From Clavibacter michiganensis (GTDB lineage Bacteria > Actinomycetota > Actinomycetes > Actinomycetales > Microbacteriaceae): a stretch of DNA of 64,000 nucleotides. Position 1 is the stretch's first letter, and each line of letters starts with the position of its first letter. The translations under genes were made by a program, and so were the position numbers. Where the stretch lies: positions 310,001 to 374,000 of the forward strand of contig NZ_MDJZ01000016.1 in assembly GCF_002151125.1 (NCBI RefSeq). Reading direction: 5' to 3'. The notes under the pieces are model-generated. The model did not search any database, was not told the origin of the DNA, and worked only from the letters and a program-made list of their open reading frames with translations. This document shows, piece by piece, positions 44,493 through 54,018 of this stretch.

Positions 44493-45143
44493 TCAGTCGG
44501 CGCAGTGCGACTTCCACGTCTTGGGGAAGTCGAAGCAGTAGCCCTCGCCGCACGGCCCGTCCTTGATGTACTCGGCGCACCCCGCGACCAGGATGCCGAG
44601 GGCGACGCAGGACAGCTTCGAGAGGTCGAGCGTGATGCACACCGTGCCGAGGTACACGGCCGCGCCCACGGCGATGAGCGTCTTCATGTACTTGCTCGGG
44701 ATGTAGTACTCGTGGCCGCTCCAGAACGCCTTCGACTCGGCGATGCCGCCGGGGTCGCCCTGCGCGATCACCTCCGCCTTCGTGACCGGCCGGCCGTCGG
44801 GCGAGGCGAGGGTCCGCTGGACCGCCTCGTTCTCCACCGCATGGGCGGTCGACGGGCCGGTGGCCTGGATCTCGGCGCGCACCTCGGCGGCGACCTGCGC
44901 GTGGCTCTCGCCCTTCGCGGCCCAGGCGTCGATGTGCTGGCCGCCGCCGACGACGCCCTCGGCGGCGACCGTGGCGACCTGGTCGGCGGTGATCCTCCCC
45001 GTCTCCAGGTCCTGCTCGAACGTGCCGCGCAGGAGGGAGGAGGCGAGGGCGGACTGCTCGAGGTGGGCGGGTGCCGCCTGGGCGGCGTCGCCGGCACCCA
45101 GGCCGAAGAGCATGACGGCCGAGGCGGTGGCCGTTCCGCGCAC
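44493..45143 (-). CDS. Secreted protein with Cys-rich C-terminus, function unknown
   Basis: 216 residues from GTG 45143, which gives a signal-like N-terminus ending in AQAAP; ATG 45113 (206 residues) is the alternative. The body (~30-140) is helical and charged (FEQDLETGRITADQVATVAAEG). The C-terminal ~75 residues contain a hydrophobic stretch (TLIAVGAAVYLGTV) and six Cys ending GYCFDFPKTWKSHCAD. No family is recognised. A membrane-active peptide or effector is possible, but nothing proves it. The start lies just after the phospholipase terminator hairpin, so its own promoter must be close. Confidence 0.55.
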   Translation of the reverse strand: MRGTATASAVMLFGLGAGDAAQAAPAHLEQSALASSLLRGTFEQDLETGRITADQVATVAAEGVVGGGQHIDAWAAKGESHAQVAAEVRAEIQATGPSTAHAVENEAVQRTLASPDGRPVTKAEVIAQGDPGGIAESKAFWSGHEYYIPSKYMKTLIAVGAAVYLGTVCITLDLSKLSCVALGILVAGCAEYIKDGPCGEGYCFDFPKTWKSHCAD

Positions 45144-45146
45144 GAC

Positions 45147-45181
45147 GACGCCGGCCGGCCCCCGGGGGACCGGCCGGCGTC
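45147..45181 (-). terminator. Hairpin after the phospholipase C gene
   Basis: GACGCCGGCCGG and CCGGCCGGCGTC, with an inner CCCC/GGGG stem. It lies 19 bases from the phospholipase stop and 4 bases before the next gene's GTG. Confidence 0.65.
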
Positions 45182-45199
45182 GCCGCGCGACGTGCCGCG

Positions 45200-47437
45200 C
45201 TACTGCACGCGACCCGCGTACCGGTACCGGAAGCCGTCGGCGGCGGTGACCACCACGTCGTAGTAGCCCCACTCGTCCACCGGCCAGTCCACCGTCGTGC
45301 TGCGGCCGGGCTTCACGGTCTCGTGGCGCTCGCGCGTGATGAAGTCCTCGGCCGTCAGCGTGTAGCGCACCGAGGGCGTCCCGTCGTTCGCGAGCGTGAG
45401 GCGCAGCACGGGCTTGCGGCCCGGGACCGTCTCGGCCGAGACCCGGGGCACGGGGACGTCGTCCGTCCCCGCCGCGATCACGGTGCCGGCGAAGCGGCGC
45501 AGGAACCGGTCGGGCCCGTAGACGCTGAAGTCGTACGCGCCGGCGTGCGCCGAGCTCTCCCACGTGTAGGCCGCCTTCCCGTTGGCCGCCACCGTGAAGG
45601 GCGTCGACGCGAACGGCAGCGCGATGTTCGGGAAGACCTGGTGGGAGACGCCCTGCGCGCCGCGGTTGCGCATCGTCAGCGTGATGCGGCCGGATGCCCG
45701 GTCCACCTCCACGTCGGCGTCCTGCCGGTAGGGGAGCGGGCGGTGGCGCATCCGGCCCTCCTCCTGCGCGGGCATCCGCTGCGCGCCCACCGCGGGCTCC
45801 TGAACGGGCGGCTTCGCCATGTCGGCGTCGGCCGCCGCGACGAGCGCCTGCGTCGCGGTCAGCGGCAGCACCTCGCGGGCGGACGGGATCGAGAAGTCGG
45901 GGTGCGCGAAGTCGAAGCACGACGTGAGGTCGCCGGAGATCGTGCGGCGCCAGTCGGAGATGTTCGGCTCGCGGACGCCCGTCCAGGTCTCGAGGAACCG
46001 GATCACCGAGGTGTGGTCGAACACCTGCGAGTCGACCCAGCCCCCGCGGCTCCACGGCGACACCACCGTGAGCGGGACGCGCGTGCCGTAGCCGATGGGC
46101 AGGCCGTCGACGTACTCGTCGGGCGTGCCCGGCTCGGCCAGCGGCGGCAGCTGGTGGTCGAAGTAGCCGTCGTTCTCGTCGTAGTTGATGAGGAGCACCG
46201 TGCTCGCCCAGGTGTCCGGGTTGCTCATGAGCGCCTGGATCACGGCGTTCGTGTAGTGCGCGCCGTAGTCGGGGCTGGCCTTCGGGTGCTCGCTCCAGCC
46301 GTACGGCGCCACGACGTACGACACCTGCGGCAGCGTGTTCGCCGCGGCGTCCCTCCCGAACTCCTCGAGCAGGTGGGTGACGTCGAGGCCCTTGCCGGAG
46401 TCGGGCTTCCAGCCGTCGTGGAGCCCGCCGTCGAGCGCGAGCTGGCGCGTCGCGGGATCCGACGAGGCGAGCGCCTCGTGGTAGCGGTGGAACAGCCAGA
46501 GCGGGTTGTCGCCGTAGTCGCCGACGTAGGGGTGCGTGCCCTCGTCGCCGACCTCGTCGTTCGCGTAGGTCCTCCAGGTGATGCCCGCCTCGCGCAGCCG
46601 CTCGGGGTAGGTCGTCCAGCCGAAGACGGGCGCGTAGTCGTCGGGGTTGTCGATGGCGGGGCCGCCGGCCTTCCCTCGGGGGTCGATGGTCCCGGTCCAC
46701 TGGTAGAGGCGGTTCGGCGTCGTCGGACCGATGAGCGAGCAGTGGTAGTGGTCCGCGATCGTGAACGCGGAGGCGAGGGCGTGGTGGAAGGGGAGGTCGT
46801 CCTTCGTGAAGTAGCCCATGGTCTGCTCGCTCTTCGCGACCACCCAGTTGTCCCAGGCCCCCTCGTTCCAGGCCTGGTGCCCGCCCTTCCAGGAGTGGTC
46901 GAGGCCGCCGGCGCCCTGCGCGTTGAAGCGCGACGAGTCGAGCGGGAAGGGCAGCATGCGCCCGCCGTCGGGGCGGCTCGCGTCGGGCTGCGCGAAGACG
47001 GTGCCGCCGCCCGGGAGCTCCACGGCCTGCTTGTCGCCGAAGCCGCGGACTCCCGGCAGCGTGCCGAAGTAGTGGTCGAACGAGCGGTTCTCCTGCATGA
47101 GGATCACGACGTGCTCGACGTCCCGGATGGAGCGGGTCAGGTCCCGGCGGGTGGCCGCGGTCGCCGCGCCGGGTGCGCCGGTCGCGGATCCGGCGGCGAC
47201 GCCGGCCATGATCGCGGCGGCGCCGCCGAGCAGGACGGCGCGGCGGCTGACGCCCGGGCGGATCCCGGTGCGGTACGGGCGCGAGGGGTCGAGCGGGGGC
47301 GCGGCGTCGACGCCCGCTGCCGGGTCGATGCCCGCTGCGGGGTCGTTACCCGCCGCGGGGTCGGCGCCCGCTGTCGGGTCGATGCCCGCTCCGAGGTCGA
47401 CGTCGGGGGCGTGCTCTTCGGGCTTGGAGGTGCTCAC
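45200..47437 (-). CDS. plcN: Tat-exported phospholipase C / acid phosphatase (phosphoesterase family)
   Basis: 745 residues from GTG 47437, with AAGGA nine bases upstream. The N-terminus is odd: residues 16-45 are GADPAAG-type repeats before the twin-arginine motif SRRAVLLGG (64-72). Catalytic segment: MQENRSFDHYFGTLPGVRGF near 114-133, then HSWKGGHQAWNEG, TIADHYHCSLIGPTTPNRLY and NYDENDGYFDHQLPP, all hallmarks of non-haemolytic phospholipase C. C-terminal phospholipase-C repeats follow (~500-745), including VSHQVFPNIALPF and RYTLTAED. It would act outside the cell on phospholipids or phosphocholine esters. A 300-base gap precedes the gene. Confidence 0.9.
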   Translation of the reverse strand: MSTSKPEEHAPDVDLGAGIDPTAGADPAAGNDPAAGIDPAAGVDAAPPLDPSRPYRTGIRPGVSRRAVLLGGAAAIMAGVAAGSATGAPGAATAATRRDLTRSIRDVEHVVILMQENRSFDHYFGTLPGVRGFGDKQAVELPGGGTVFAQPDASRPDGGRMLPFPLDSSRFNAQGAGGLDHSWKGGHQAWNEGAWDNWVVAKSEQTMGYFTKDDLPFHHALASAFTIADHYHCSLIGPTTPNRLYQWTGTIDPRGKAGGPAIDNPDDYAPVFGWTTYPERLREAGITWRTYANDEVGDEGTHPYVGDYGDNPLWLFHRYHEALASSDPATRQLALDGGLHDGWKPDSGKGLDVTHLLEEFGRDAAANTLPQVSYVVAPYGWSEHPKASPDYGAHYTNAVIQALMSNPDTWASTVLLINYDENDGYFDHQLPPLAEPGTPDEYVDGLPIGYGTRVPLTVVSPWSRGGWVDSQVFDHTSVIRFLETWTGVREPNISDWRRTISGDLTSCFDFAHPDFSIPSAREVLPLTATQALVAAADADMAKPPVQEPAVGAQRMPAQEEGRMRHRPLPYRQDADVEVDRASGRITLTMRNRGAQGVSHQVFPNIALPFASTPFTVAANGKAAYTWESSAHAGAYDFSVYGPDRFLRRFAGTVIAAGTDDVPVPRVSAETVPGRKPVLRLTLANDGTPSVRYTLTAEDFITRERHETVKPGRSTTVDWPVDEWGYYDVVVTAADGFRYRYAGRVQ

Positions 47438-47737
47438 GGTGACGGTCCTTCTTCCTGGATCGTGCCGCACCCGGCGGGCGGGGGATCCCGCGGGGCGGCG
47501 ACGTGGAGGGCGCGCGCCGTCGCGGGGTCCCGCACCGACGCGTGCTCGGCTCGACGCGGGGGATCCCGGCGGGTCGCGCCCGGGAGCGTCGATGCCAGGC
47601 GCGATCCTCCCCGCCCCAGGGGAACAGCGGGTCGCCCGACGCGACATCCGGCGGAATGCCTCCTGAACAGCGGGATCGTTCCCCATCCCGGCGGGCGTCG
47701 TCGGCGCGCCCCGCGGCGCCGCGTCGGAGGCTGCCCC
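47438..47737. other. Intergenic region upstream of the phospholipase gene
   Basis: No gene seen. It holds two direct copies of GAACAGCGGG at 47622-47631 and 47665-47674, 43 bases apart. They are candidates for a regulator site of the phospholipase gene. Nothing else stands out. Confidence 0.35.
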
Positions 47738-48370
47738 TCAGGCGGGCCAGACCGGCCGGAACTGGATGCTGATCCGCGGCCCGACCGCCTTGGCCGTCTT
47801 GAGGATGGCGTGCTCGTGCGTGCGCTGCGCGCTGCCGCCCATGACGACGAGGTCGCCGTGCCCGAGCGGGAAGCGCCGCACCTCGCCGCCGCCCTTCGGC
47901 CGCAGCGACAGCGTGCGCGCGGCGCCCACAGAGACGATGGCGACCATGGTGTCGCGGTCGATGGCGCGGCCAACCCGGTCGCCGTGCCACGCGACGCTGT
48001 CGTCGCCCGTGCGGTAGAAGCACAGCCCCGCGGTCTCGAGCACCTGCCCGGGGGGCCGGCCGTAGTGGTCGTTCAACGCCGTGCGGGCCTCGTCGAGCAC
48101 GGGTGCGGGCAGGGTCGCGCGGGGCCCGAACCACGACAGGAGCCGCGGCACCTCGACGGTGCGGCCGTGCATGAGCCGCGTGTCCGCCGTCCACTCCACG
48201 TCCTCCACGAGGCGCTCGAACAGCGCGTCGGAGTCGCTGACCCACCCGGGCCGGATGTCGAGCCACGCGCCCTGCCCGAGGTCGAGCCGCTCGACCTCCG
48301 CGCCGAGCGCGCCGAGGGACGGCTCCGCCTGGAGGTCGTCGAAGAGGGAGGCCTGGAACGCGATGCTCAT
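47738..48370 (-). CDS. alkB: AlkB-like Fe(II)/2-oxoglutarate dioxygenase
   Basis: 210 residues. ATG 48370 is six bases after TATGGT (minus 48377-48382). Iron ligands HxD in VAWHGDRVG and the distal His in RTHEH; the 2-oxoglutarate Arg lies in PRISIQFRPVW. GLCFYRTGDDSV and TLSLRPKGGG are family-typical. The family directly reverses alkylation damage (1-meA, 3-meC) in DNA or RNA. No other adaptive-response gene is nearby. Confidence 0.92.
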   Translation of the reverse strand: MSIAFQASLFDDLQAEPSLGALGAEVERLDLGQGAWLDIRPGWVSDSDALFERLVEDVEWTADTRLMHGRTVEVPRLLSWFGPRATLPAPVLDEARTALNDHYGRPPGQVLETAGLCFYRTGDDSVAWHGDRVGRAIDRDTMVAIVSVGAARTLSLRPKGGGEVRRFPLGHGDLVVMGGSAQRTHEHAILKTAKAVGPRISIQFRPVWPA

Positions 48371-48434
48371 GCCGCCACCATAGCCCGGATGTTCGAACGC
48401 ATGTTCGAACGCCCGGGCGCTGGGGAGAGCCCGG

Positions 48435-49115
48435 TCAGGCTGCGGGGCAGCGGGATCCTCGGCGGCCGGCCCACGTGAGCGCGAGCGTCAGCGCGCAGAT
48501 CATCGCCGCGATGACGACGACCCAGACCGCGACCGTGCCGTATCCGCCGCCGCCCGTCGCGGGATCCAGGAACGGGTACGGGTAGTAGGTCGCCGCCCCC
48601 GTGACCTCGTTGCCGGTGAACGGCCCGCGGGCGAGCGTGACCGCGACCCAGACCAGCGGGAAGATCACGACCCGGCCGACCGCGCCGAACCCCAGCGGCC
48701 GGCGGTCGGGCGCGAGCAGCCAGTCGGCGAGCACGAGCAGCGGCACGACCACGTGCAGCACCTCGTTCGACCAGGGGAGGTTGCCGCCGGGGATCGTCGG
48801 CAGGCCGCGCAGCAGCAGGTTGTAGACGATGCCGGTGGTGACCATGTACGTGGTCGCGGCCAGCCGGAGCGTCGTCCAGCCGCGTCCCGGCACGGGCGCC
48901 CGTCGCAGCAGCCGGACGGCGCCGACGCCCATGACCACGGCCGCGAGCAGGTTCGACTCGATCGTGAAGTACATGAGGAAGTCGATCGTCTTGCCCCAGA
49001 TCCCCTCCACGCCGATGCTCCGCCAGTACGAGGAGCTGACGACGTACTGGCTCGTGACGGCGACCAGGACGGTCAGGGTGGTGAGGAGGCGGACGACGGC
49101 CCAGGTGATGCGCAC
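48435..49115 (-). CDS. Pr6Pr-family six-span membrane protein
   Basis: 226 residues from GTG 49115 (RITWAVVRLLTTLTVLVAV); GTG 49130 is an alternative. Six hydrophobic spans. FTIESNLLAAVVMGVGAVRLL, GIVYNLLLRG, WSNEVLHVVVPLLVLADWLL and FLDPATGGGGYG match the Pr6Pr/FAR-17a-like pattern. Conserved His/Asn/Glu in the membrane core suggest an enzyme or transporter. Function of the family in bacteria is not established. Divergent from the lipoate ligase gene. Confidence 0.85.
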   Translation of the reverse strand: MRITWAVVRLLTTLTVLVAVTSQYVVSSSYWRSIGVEGIWGKTIDFLMYFTIESNLLAAVVMGVGAVRLLRRAPVPGRGWTTLRLAATTYMVTTGIVYNLLLRGLPTIPGGNLPWSNEVLHVVVPLLVLADWLLAPDRRPLGFGAVGRVVIFPLVWVAVTLARGPFTGNEVTGAATYYPYPFLDPATGGGGYGTVAVWVVVIAAMICALTLALTWAGRRGSRCPAA

Positions 49116-49193
49116 GTCCCACCGTCGCACACCCGGGTGCCACCGGGGATCCCCCACCCGGGGACGCGTCGCCCCCGGGCCTAGGCTGGCGGG

Positions 49194-50243
49194 ATGCATG
49201 GTGAGTACAAGGTCCCCGGCGGCAAGCTCGTCGTGGTCGACCTCGACGTGACCGACGGCCGCATCTCCGACTTCCGCCTGGCGGGCGACTTCTTCCTGGA
49301 GCCCGACGACGCGCTCGAGGCCATCGACGGGGCCGTCAACGGCCTCGCCGAGGACAGCGACGCCGCCGCGATCGCCGCCGCGATCCGCCGCGCGCTCCCG
49401 CCGCAGGCCGTGCTCCTCGGCTTCTCGCCCGAGGCCGTCGCCGTCGCGATCCGCCGCTCGCTCGCCCGCGCCACGAACTGGGGCGACTACGAGTGGGAGG
49501 TCATCCACGACCGCGCCTACCGGCCCGTCGAGCAGATGGCGCTCGACCAGGTGCTCGCCGAGGAGGTCGGCGCCGGTCGCCGCAACCCCACGCTCCGCAT
49601 CTGGGAGTGGGACCAGCCGGCCGTCGTCATCGGCAGCTTCCAGTCGCTCCGCAACGAGGTCGACGCCGAGCAGGCCGCGGCCCACGGCTTCGACGTCGTG
49701 CGCCGGGTCTCCGGCGGCGGCGCCATGTACATGGAGGCGGGCGCCGTCATCACGTACTCGATCTACGCGCCCGTCGACCTCGTGCAGGGCATGACCTTCG
49801 CGGACTCCTACGCCTACCTCGACGAGTGGGTGATCACCGCCCTCCGGTCGCTCGGGATCGACGCGTCTTACCAGCCGCTCAACGACATCACGAGCCCCAG
49901 CGGCAAGATCGGCGGCGCCGCGCAGAAGCGCCTCGGCGCCGGCGCCGTGCTCCACCACGTCACCATGAGCTACGACATGGACGGCGAGAAGATGGTGCAG
50001 GTGCTCCGCATCGGCCGCGAGAAGATCAGCGACAAGGGCATCACGAGCGCCGCCAAGCGCGTGGATCCGCTCCGCAGCCAGACCGGCATGAGCCGCGCCG
50101 ACATCATCGAGCGCATGAAGGACACGTTCACCGGCCTCTACGGCGGGAAGCCGGGTCAGGTCACGCCCGAGGAGTGGGCCAAGACGCGGCAGCTCGTGGA
50201 GGACAAGTTCCAGACGCCGGAGTGGCTCACGCGCGTCCCCTGA
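49194..50243 (+). CDS. lplA: Lipoate-protein ligase with the accessory domain at the N-terminus
   Basis: 349 residues. ATG 49194 is six bases after TAGGCT (49182-49187). Residues 1-~85 (YKVPGGKLVVVDLDV, FFLEPDDALEAIDGAV) match the small C-terminal domain of E. coli LplA, here placed first. The catalytic domain follows: FQSLRNEVDAEQAAAHGFDVVRRVSGGGAMY, then LNDITSPSGKIGGAAQKR with the catalytic Lys, and LHHVTMSYDMD. Attaches lipoate to E2 or GcvH proteins. The domain permutation is known in other actinobacteria and may change substrate order. Confidence 0.9.
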   Translation: MHGEYKVPGGKLVVVDLDVTDGRISDFRLAGDFFLEPDDALEAIDGAVNGLAEDSDAAAIAAAIRRALPPQAVLLGFSPEAVAVAIRRSLARATNWGDYEWEVIHDRAYRPVEQMALDQVLAEEVGAGRRNPTLRIWEWDQPAVVIGSFQSLRNEVDAEQAAAHGFDVVRRVSGGGAMYMEAGAVITYSIYAPVDLVQGMTFADSYAYLDEWVITALRSLGIDASYQPLNDITSPSGKIGGAAQKRLGAGAVLHHVTMSYDMDGEKMVQVLRIGREKISDKGITSAAKRVDPLRSQTGMSRADIIERMKDTFTGLYGGKPGQVTPEEWAKTRQLVEDKFQTPEWLTRVP

Positions 50244-50250
50244 TCGGAGA

Positions 50251-50298
50251 CTGTCCGCCTGGCGAAGCGCCGCTGTCCGCTCGGCGTCCCGGCTGTCC
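50251..50298 (+). promoter_or_regulatory. Three phased CTGTCC repeats
   Basis: CTGTCC occurs at 50251, 50273 and 50293, about two helical turns apart, followed by TAGTGT at 50339-50344. No start codon at leaderless distance. Weak candidate for a regulator site. Confidence 0.25.
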
Positions 50299-50463
50299 AC
50301 GAGGCGACGCGGCCACCGTGAGCGGGCGTCGGCGCGCATAGTGTCGCCACGTCGTCCTTCCGGCCCCGCGGGGCCGAGCGGCGACGGCGGTCCGATCGAA
50401 CCTCGCGTCGAGGCTCCGTTCGCGACCGCGGGCGACGGGGCGACCCGTCGGGGGGGGAGCGGA

Positions 50464-50493
50464 CTCGCGGGGCGCATGCGTGCGCCTCGCGAG
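50464..50493. terminator. 12-bp hairpin before the small acetyltransferase gene
   Basis: CTCGCGGGGCGC pairs with GCGCCTCGCGAG (one G-T) around a 6-base loop, with an outer GAGCGG / CCGCTC pair (50457-50504). It sits downstream of the minus-strand gene ending at 50503. Confidence 0.6.
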
Positions 50494-50502
50494 CGGACCC
50501 GC

Positions 50503-50787
50503 TCAGCCCCGCTCGAGCAGCTCCCGGTAGTCGGGGTGCTCGTCGATCCACTCCGCGACGAACGGGCACGCGGCCACGACCGTACGGGATCCGCCGCGCA
50601 CGTCATCGAGCGCGGCGCGCACCAGCTCGCCGCCCAGGCCGCCGCGCCGCTTCGCGGGGTCGATCTCGGTGTGCGTGAAGACGATGCGGTCGCCCTGGAT
50701 CAGGTAGTCCGCGAAGCCCGCGCGCTCGCCGTCGAGCCACAGCGTGTAGCGCGAGCCGTCGGGGTCGTGGGTCACGTCGACGCTCAT
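50503..50787 (-). CDS. Small GNAT (YjdJ-like) N-acetyltransferase
   Basis: 94 residues. ATG 50787 is six bases after TAGGGT (minus 50794-50799). The acetyl-CoA site is KRRGGLGGELVRAALDDVR, followed by VVAACPFVAEWIDEHPDYRELL, matching the compact Gcn5-related family (PF14542). Substrate unknown. Confidence 0.9.
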   Translation of the reverse strand: MSVDVTHDPDGSRYTLWLDGERAGFADYLIQGDRIVFTHTEIDPAKRRGGLGGELVRAALDDVRGGSRTVVAACPFVAEWIDEHPDYRELLERG

Positions 50788-50890
50788 CCCGCCACCCTAG
50801 GCGCGGCGTCGCGCGGAGTCGATCCGCAGGGCGTCGGGTTACCCTGGACGAGCCCGGGACCCGGGTCCCCCCTACCTCCCGGAGCAGCAC

Positions 50891-51781
50891 GTGATCGCCG
50901 ACATCCGCCGCCGCAGCATCCTCGCCGCCGCGCTCGCGGTCCCCGTGACCGCGGTCCTCGCCGCCTGCACGCGCCAGGAGCCGGCGCCGCGCGCGACCGC
51001 CGGCGGAGCGGCCGACGGCGAGTCGTCCGCGACCTCGCCCGCCGTCTCCGCGGTCGAGCCCGCGACGCTCTCCGTGTCGGGCGGCCAGACCGTCACGCTC
51101 ACGGGCGCCGGCCTCTCGTCCGCCACCGCCGTCATGTTCGCGGGCGTCGCGGGCACCGACCTCGAGGTGGACGGCGACGGATCCGTCACGGTCACGGCGC
51201 CCCGCTCCGCCGACTACGAGGACCGGTCCGCCGACGTCCAGGTCATGGCCGGGGACGCGCCCCTCACCACCGTGACCGCCGCGTACGCCGCCCAGACGCC
51301 GGTGGACGCGCAGCTCCAGTACGCGCTCGCCCACTGGGACGCCTACAACCTCGAGGAGTACGGGAACTTCAACCCGTCCGGCGGCGACTGCGTCAACTTC
51401 GTGAGCCAGACCCTCATCCAGCGCGGCTGGGAGATGACGACGGAGTGGCACAACCGCGGCGGCGGATCCGACTGGACCTACGCGTGGATCCACGTGCCCA
51501 CGTTCGACAGGTGGCTCGCCGCGAACGCGTCTACGCTCGGCGTGACGCGCCTCGAGCTCGCGGACCGCGACCGGCTCAAGGTCGGCGACATCGTCATCTT
51601 CGACTGGAACCGCAACGCCTCGCCCGACCACACGCAGATCGTCTCCGCCATCGAGCCGAAGGACGGCGGGAACATCGTGAAGATGGTCGGCCACAACCTC
51701 GACAACGACTACCGCGACCTCGACGAGACCATCACCACGGAGCACCCGGGCGCCGAGGTCCACTTCTGGAGCGTCTCCTAG
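50891..51781 (+). CDS. Amidase-domain lipoprotein with IPT/TIG domain
   Basis: 296 residues, GTG start with GGAGCAGC upstream. The lipobox is LAAC at about residues 22-25, followed by CTRQEP. A Ser/Ala linker leads to an IPT/TIG beta domain (~50-140: TLSVSGGQTVTLTGAGLSSATAVMF). The C-terminal Amidase_6 domain (~145-296) has YNLEEYGNFNPSGGDCVNFVSQTLIQRGW with the catalytic Cys, SDWTYAWIHV, then DRLKVGDIVIFDW and SPDHTQIV with the His. Likely surface peptidoglycan or protein hydrolase. The stop codon and that of the opposite gene share CTAG at 51778-51781. Confidence 0.88.
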   Translation: MIADIRRRSILAAALAVPVTAVLAACTRQEPAPRATAGGAADGESSATSPAVSAVEPATLSVSGGQTVTLTGAGLSSATAVMFAGVAGTDLEVDGDGSVTVTAPRSADYEDRSADVQVMAGDAPLTTVTAAYAAQTPVDAQLQYALAHWDAYNLEEYGNFNPSGGDCVNFVSQTLIQRGWEMTTEWHNRGGGSDWTYAWIHVPTFDRWLAANASTLGVTRLELADRDRLKVGDIVIFDWNRNASPDHTQIVSAIEPKDGGNIVKMVGHNLDNDYRDLDETITTEHPGAEVHFWSVS

Positions 51782-52275
51782 CCCACGTCGTCGAGCCCGC
51801 GGCCGACCCGCAGCAGGCGGTCGACGAGGAGCACGAGCAGCACGCCCGCCGCGTAGGCGGCGAGGTCGACGGGGTCGTACCCCGTGCCGAGCAGCAGGCG
51901 GCAGAGCGGCACGTGCAGCGCCCAGATCGCGGGCCACCCGGTGATCTGCAGCAGCTCGATCCCTGTGCACCACACCAGCACGGCCGCGCCGTGCACGACG
52001 GTGTCGACCCGCGGCATCACCGCGATGAGCGCGAGGTGGATCGCGGCGGCGTAGAAGACGTCCGGCCACAGCCCGCGGCCGTCCGAGTGCGTGACGACCA
52101 TGCCGGCGATGACGACCGCGAGCAGCGACGCCAGCGCGACGATCCGCCGACGCGCGTGGCCGTCCGGCAGCCGCACCTGCCTGTCGACGACCGGCGCCGC
52201 CCCGGCGGGACCGTCGGCGGGGTGCATCGACGGCTCGTCCCAGACGAACGCGTCCACATCCCCGGAATGGCGCAT
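51778..52275 (-). CDS. DUF2809-family membrane protein
   Basis: 165 residues. ATG 52275 is six bases from TACGCT (minus 52282-52287). The first 45 residues are hydrophilic. Four spans follow, with the DUF2809 signature LVWCTGIELLQITGWPAIWA, then RLLLGTGYDPVDLAAYAAGVLL. Function unknown. Convergent with the amidase lipoprotein. Confidence 0.8.
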   Translation of the reverse strand: MRHSGDVDAFVWDEPSMHPADGPAGAAPVVDRQVRLPDGHARRRIVALASLLAVVIAGMVVTHSDGRGLWPDVFYAAAIHLALIAVMPRVDTVVHGAAVLVWCTGIELLQITGWPAIWALHVPLCRLLLGTGYDPVDLAAYAAGVLLVLLVDRLLRVGRGLDDVG

Positions 52276-52328
52276 GTCCCCAGCGTAGGCACCGCGGATG
52301 CGAACGCGCCCCGTGCCGCGTCCTCCCG

Positions 52329-53969
<1,641 letters not shown>

Positions 53970-54006
53970 GGATCCATCCTGGCACCGGCCCCCGCCGATT
54001 CCCATC

Positions 54007-54012
54007 TAGGGT
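54007..54012 (+). promoter_or_regulatory. -10 box TAGGGT of pheA
   Basis: Six bases from ATG 54019. Confidence 0.55.
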
Positions 54013-54018
54013 GCAGGC

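Noticed and set aside
45323-48478. 1051-codon plus-strand frame over the phospholipase and alkB genes
   Set aside because: No domain; the opposite strand encodes clear enzymes. A composition artefact.
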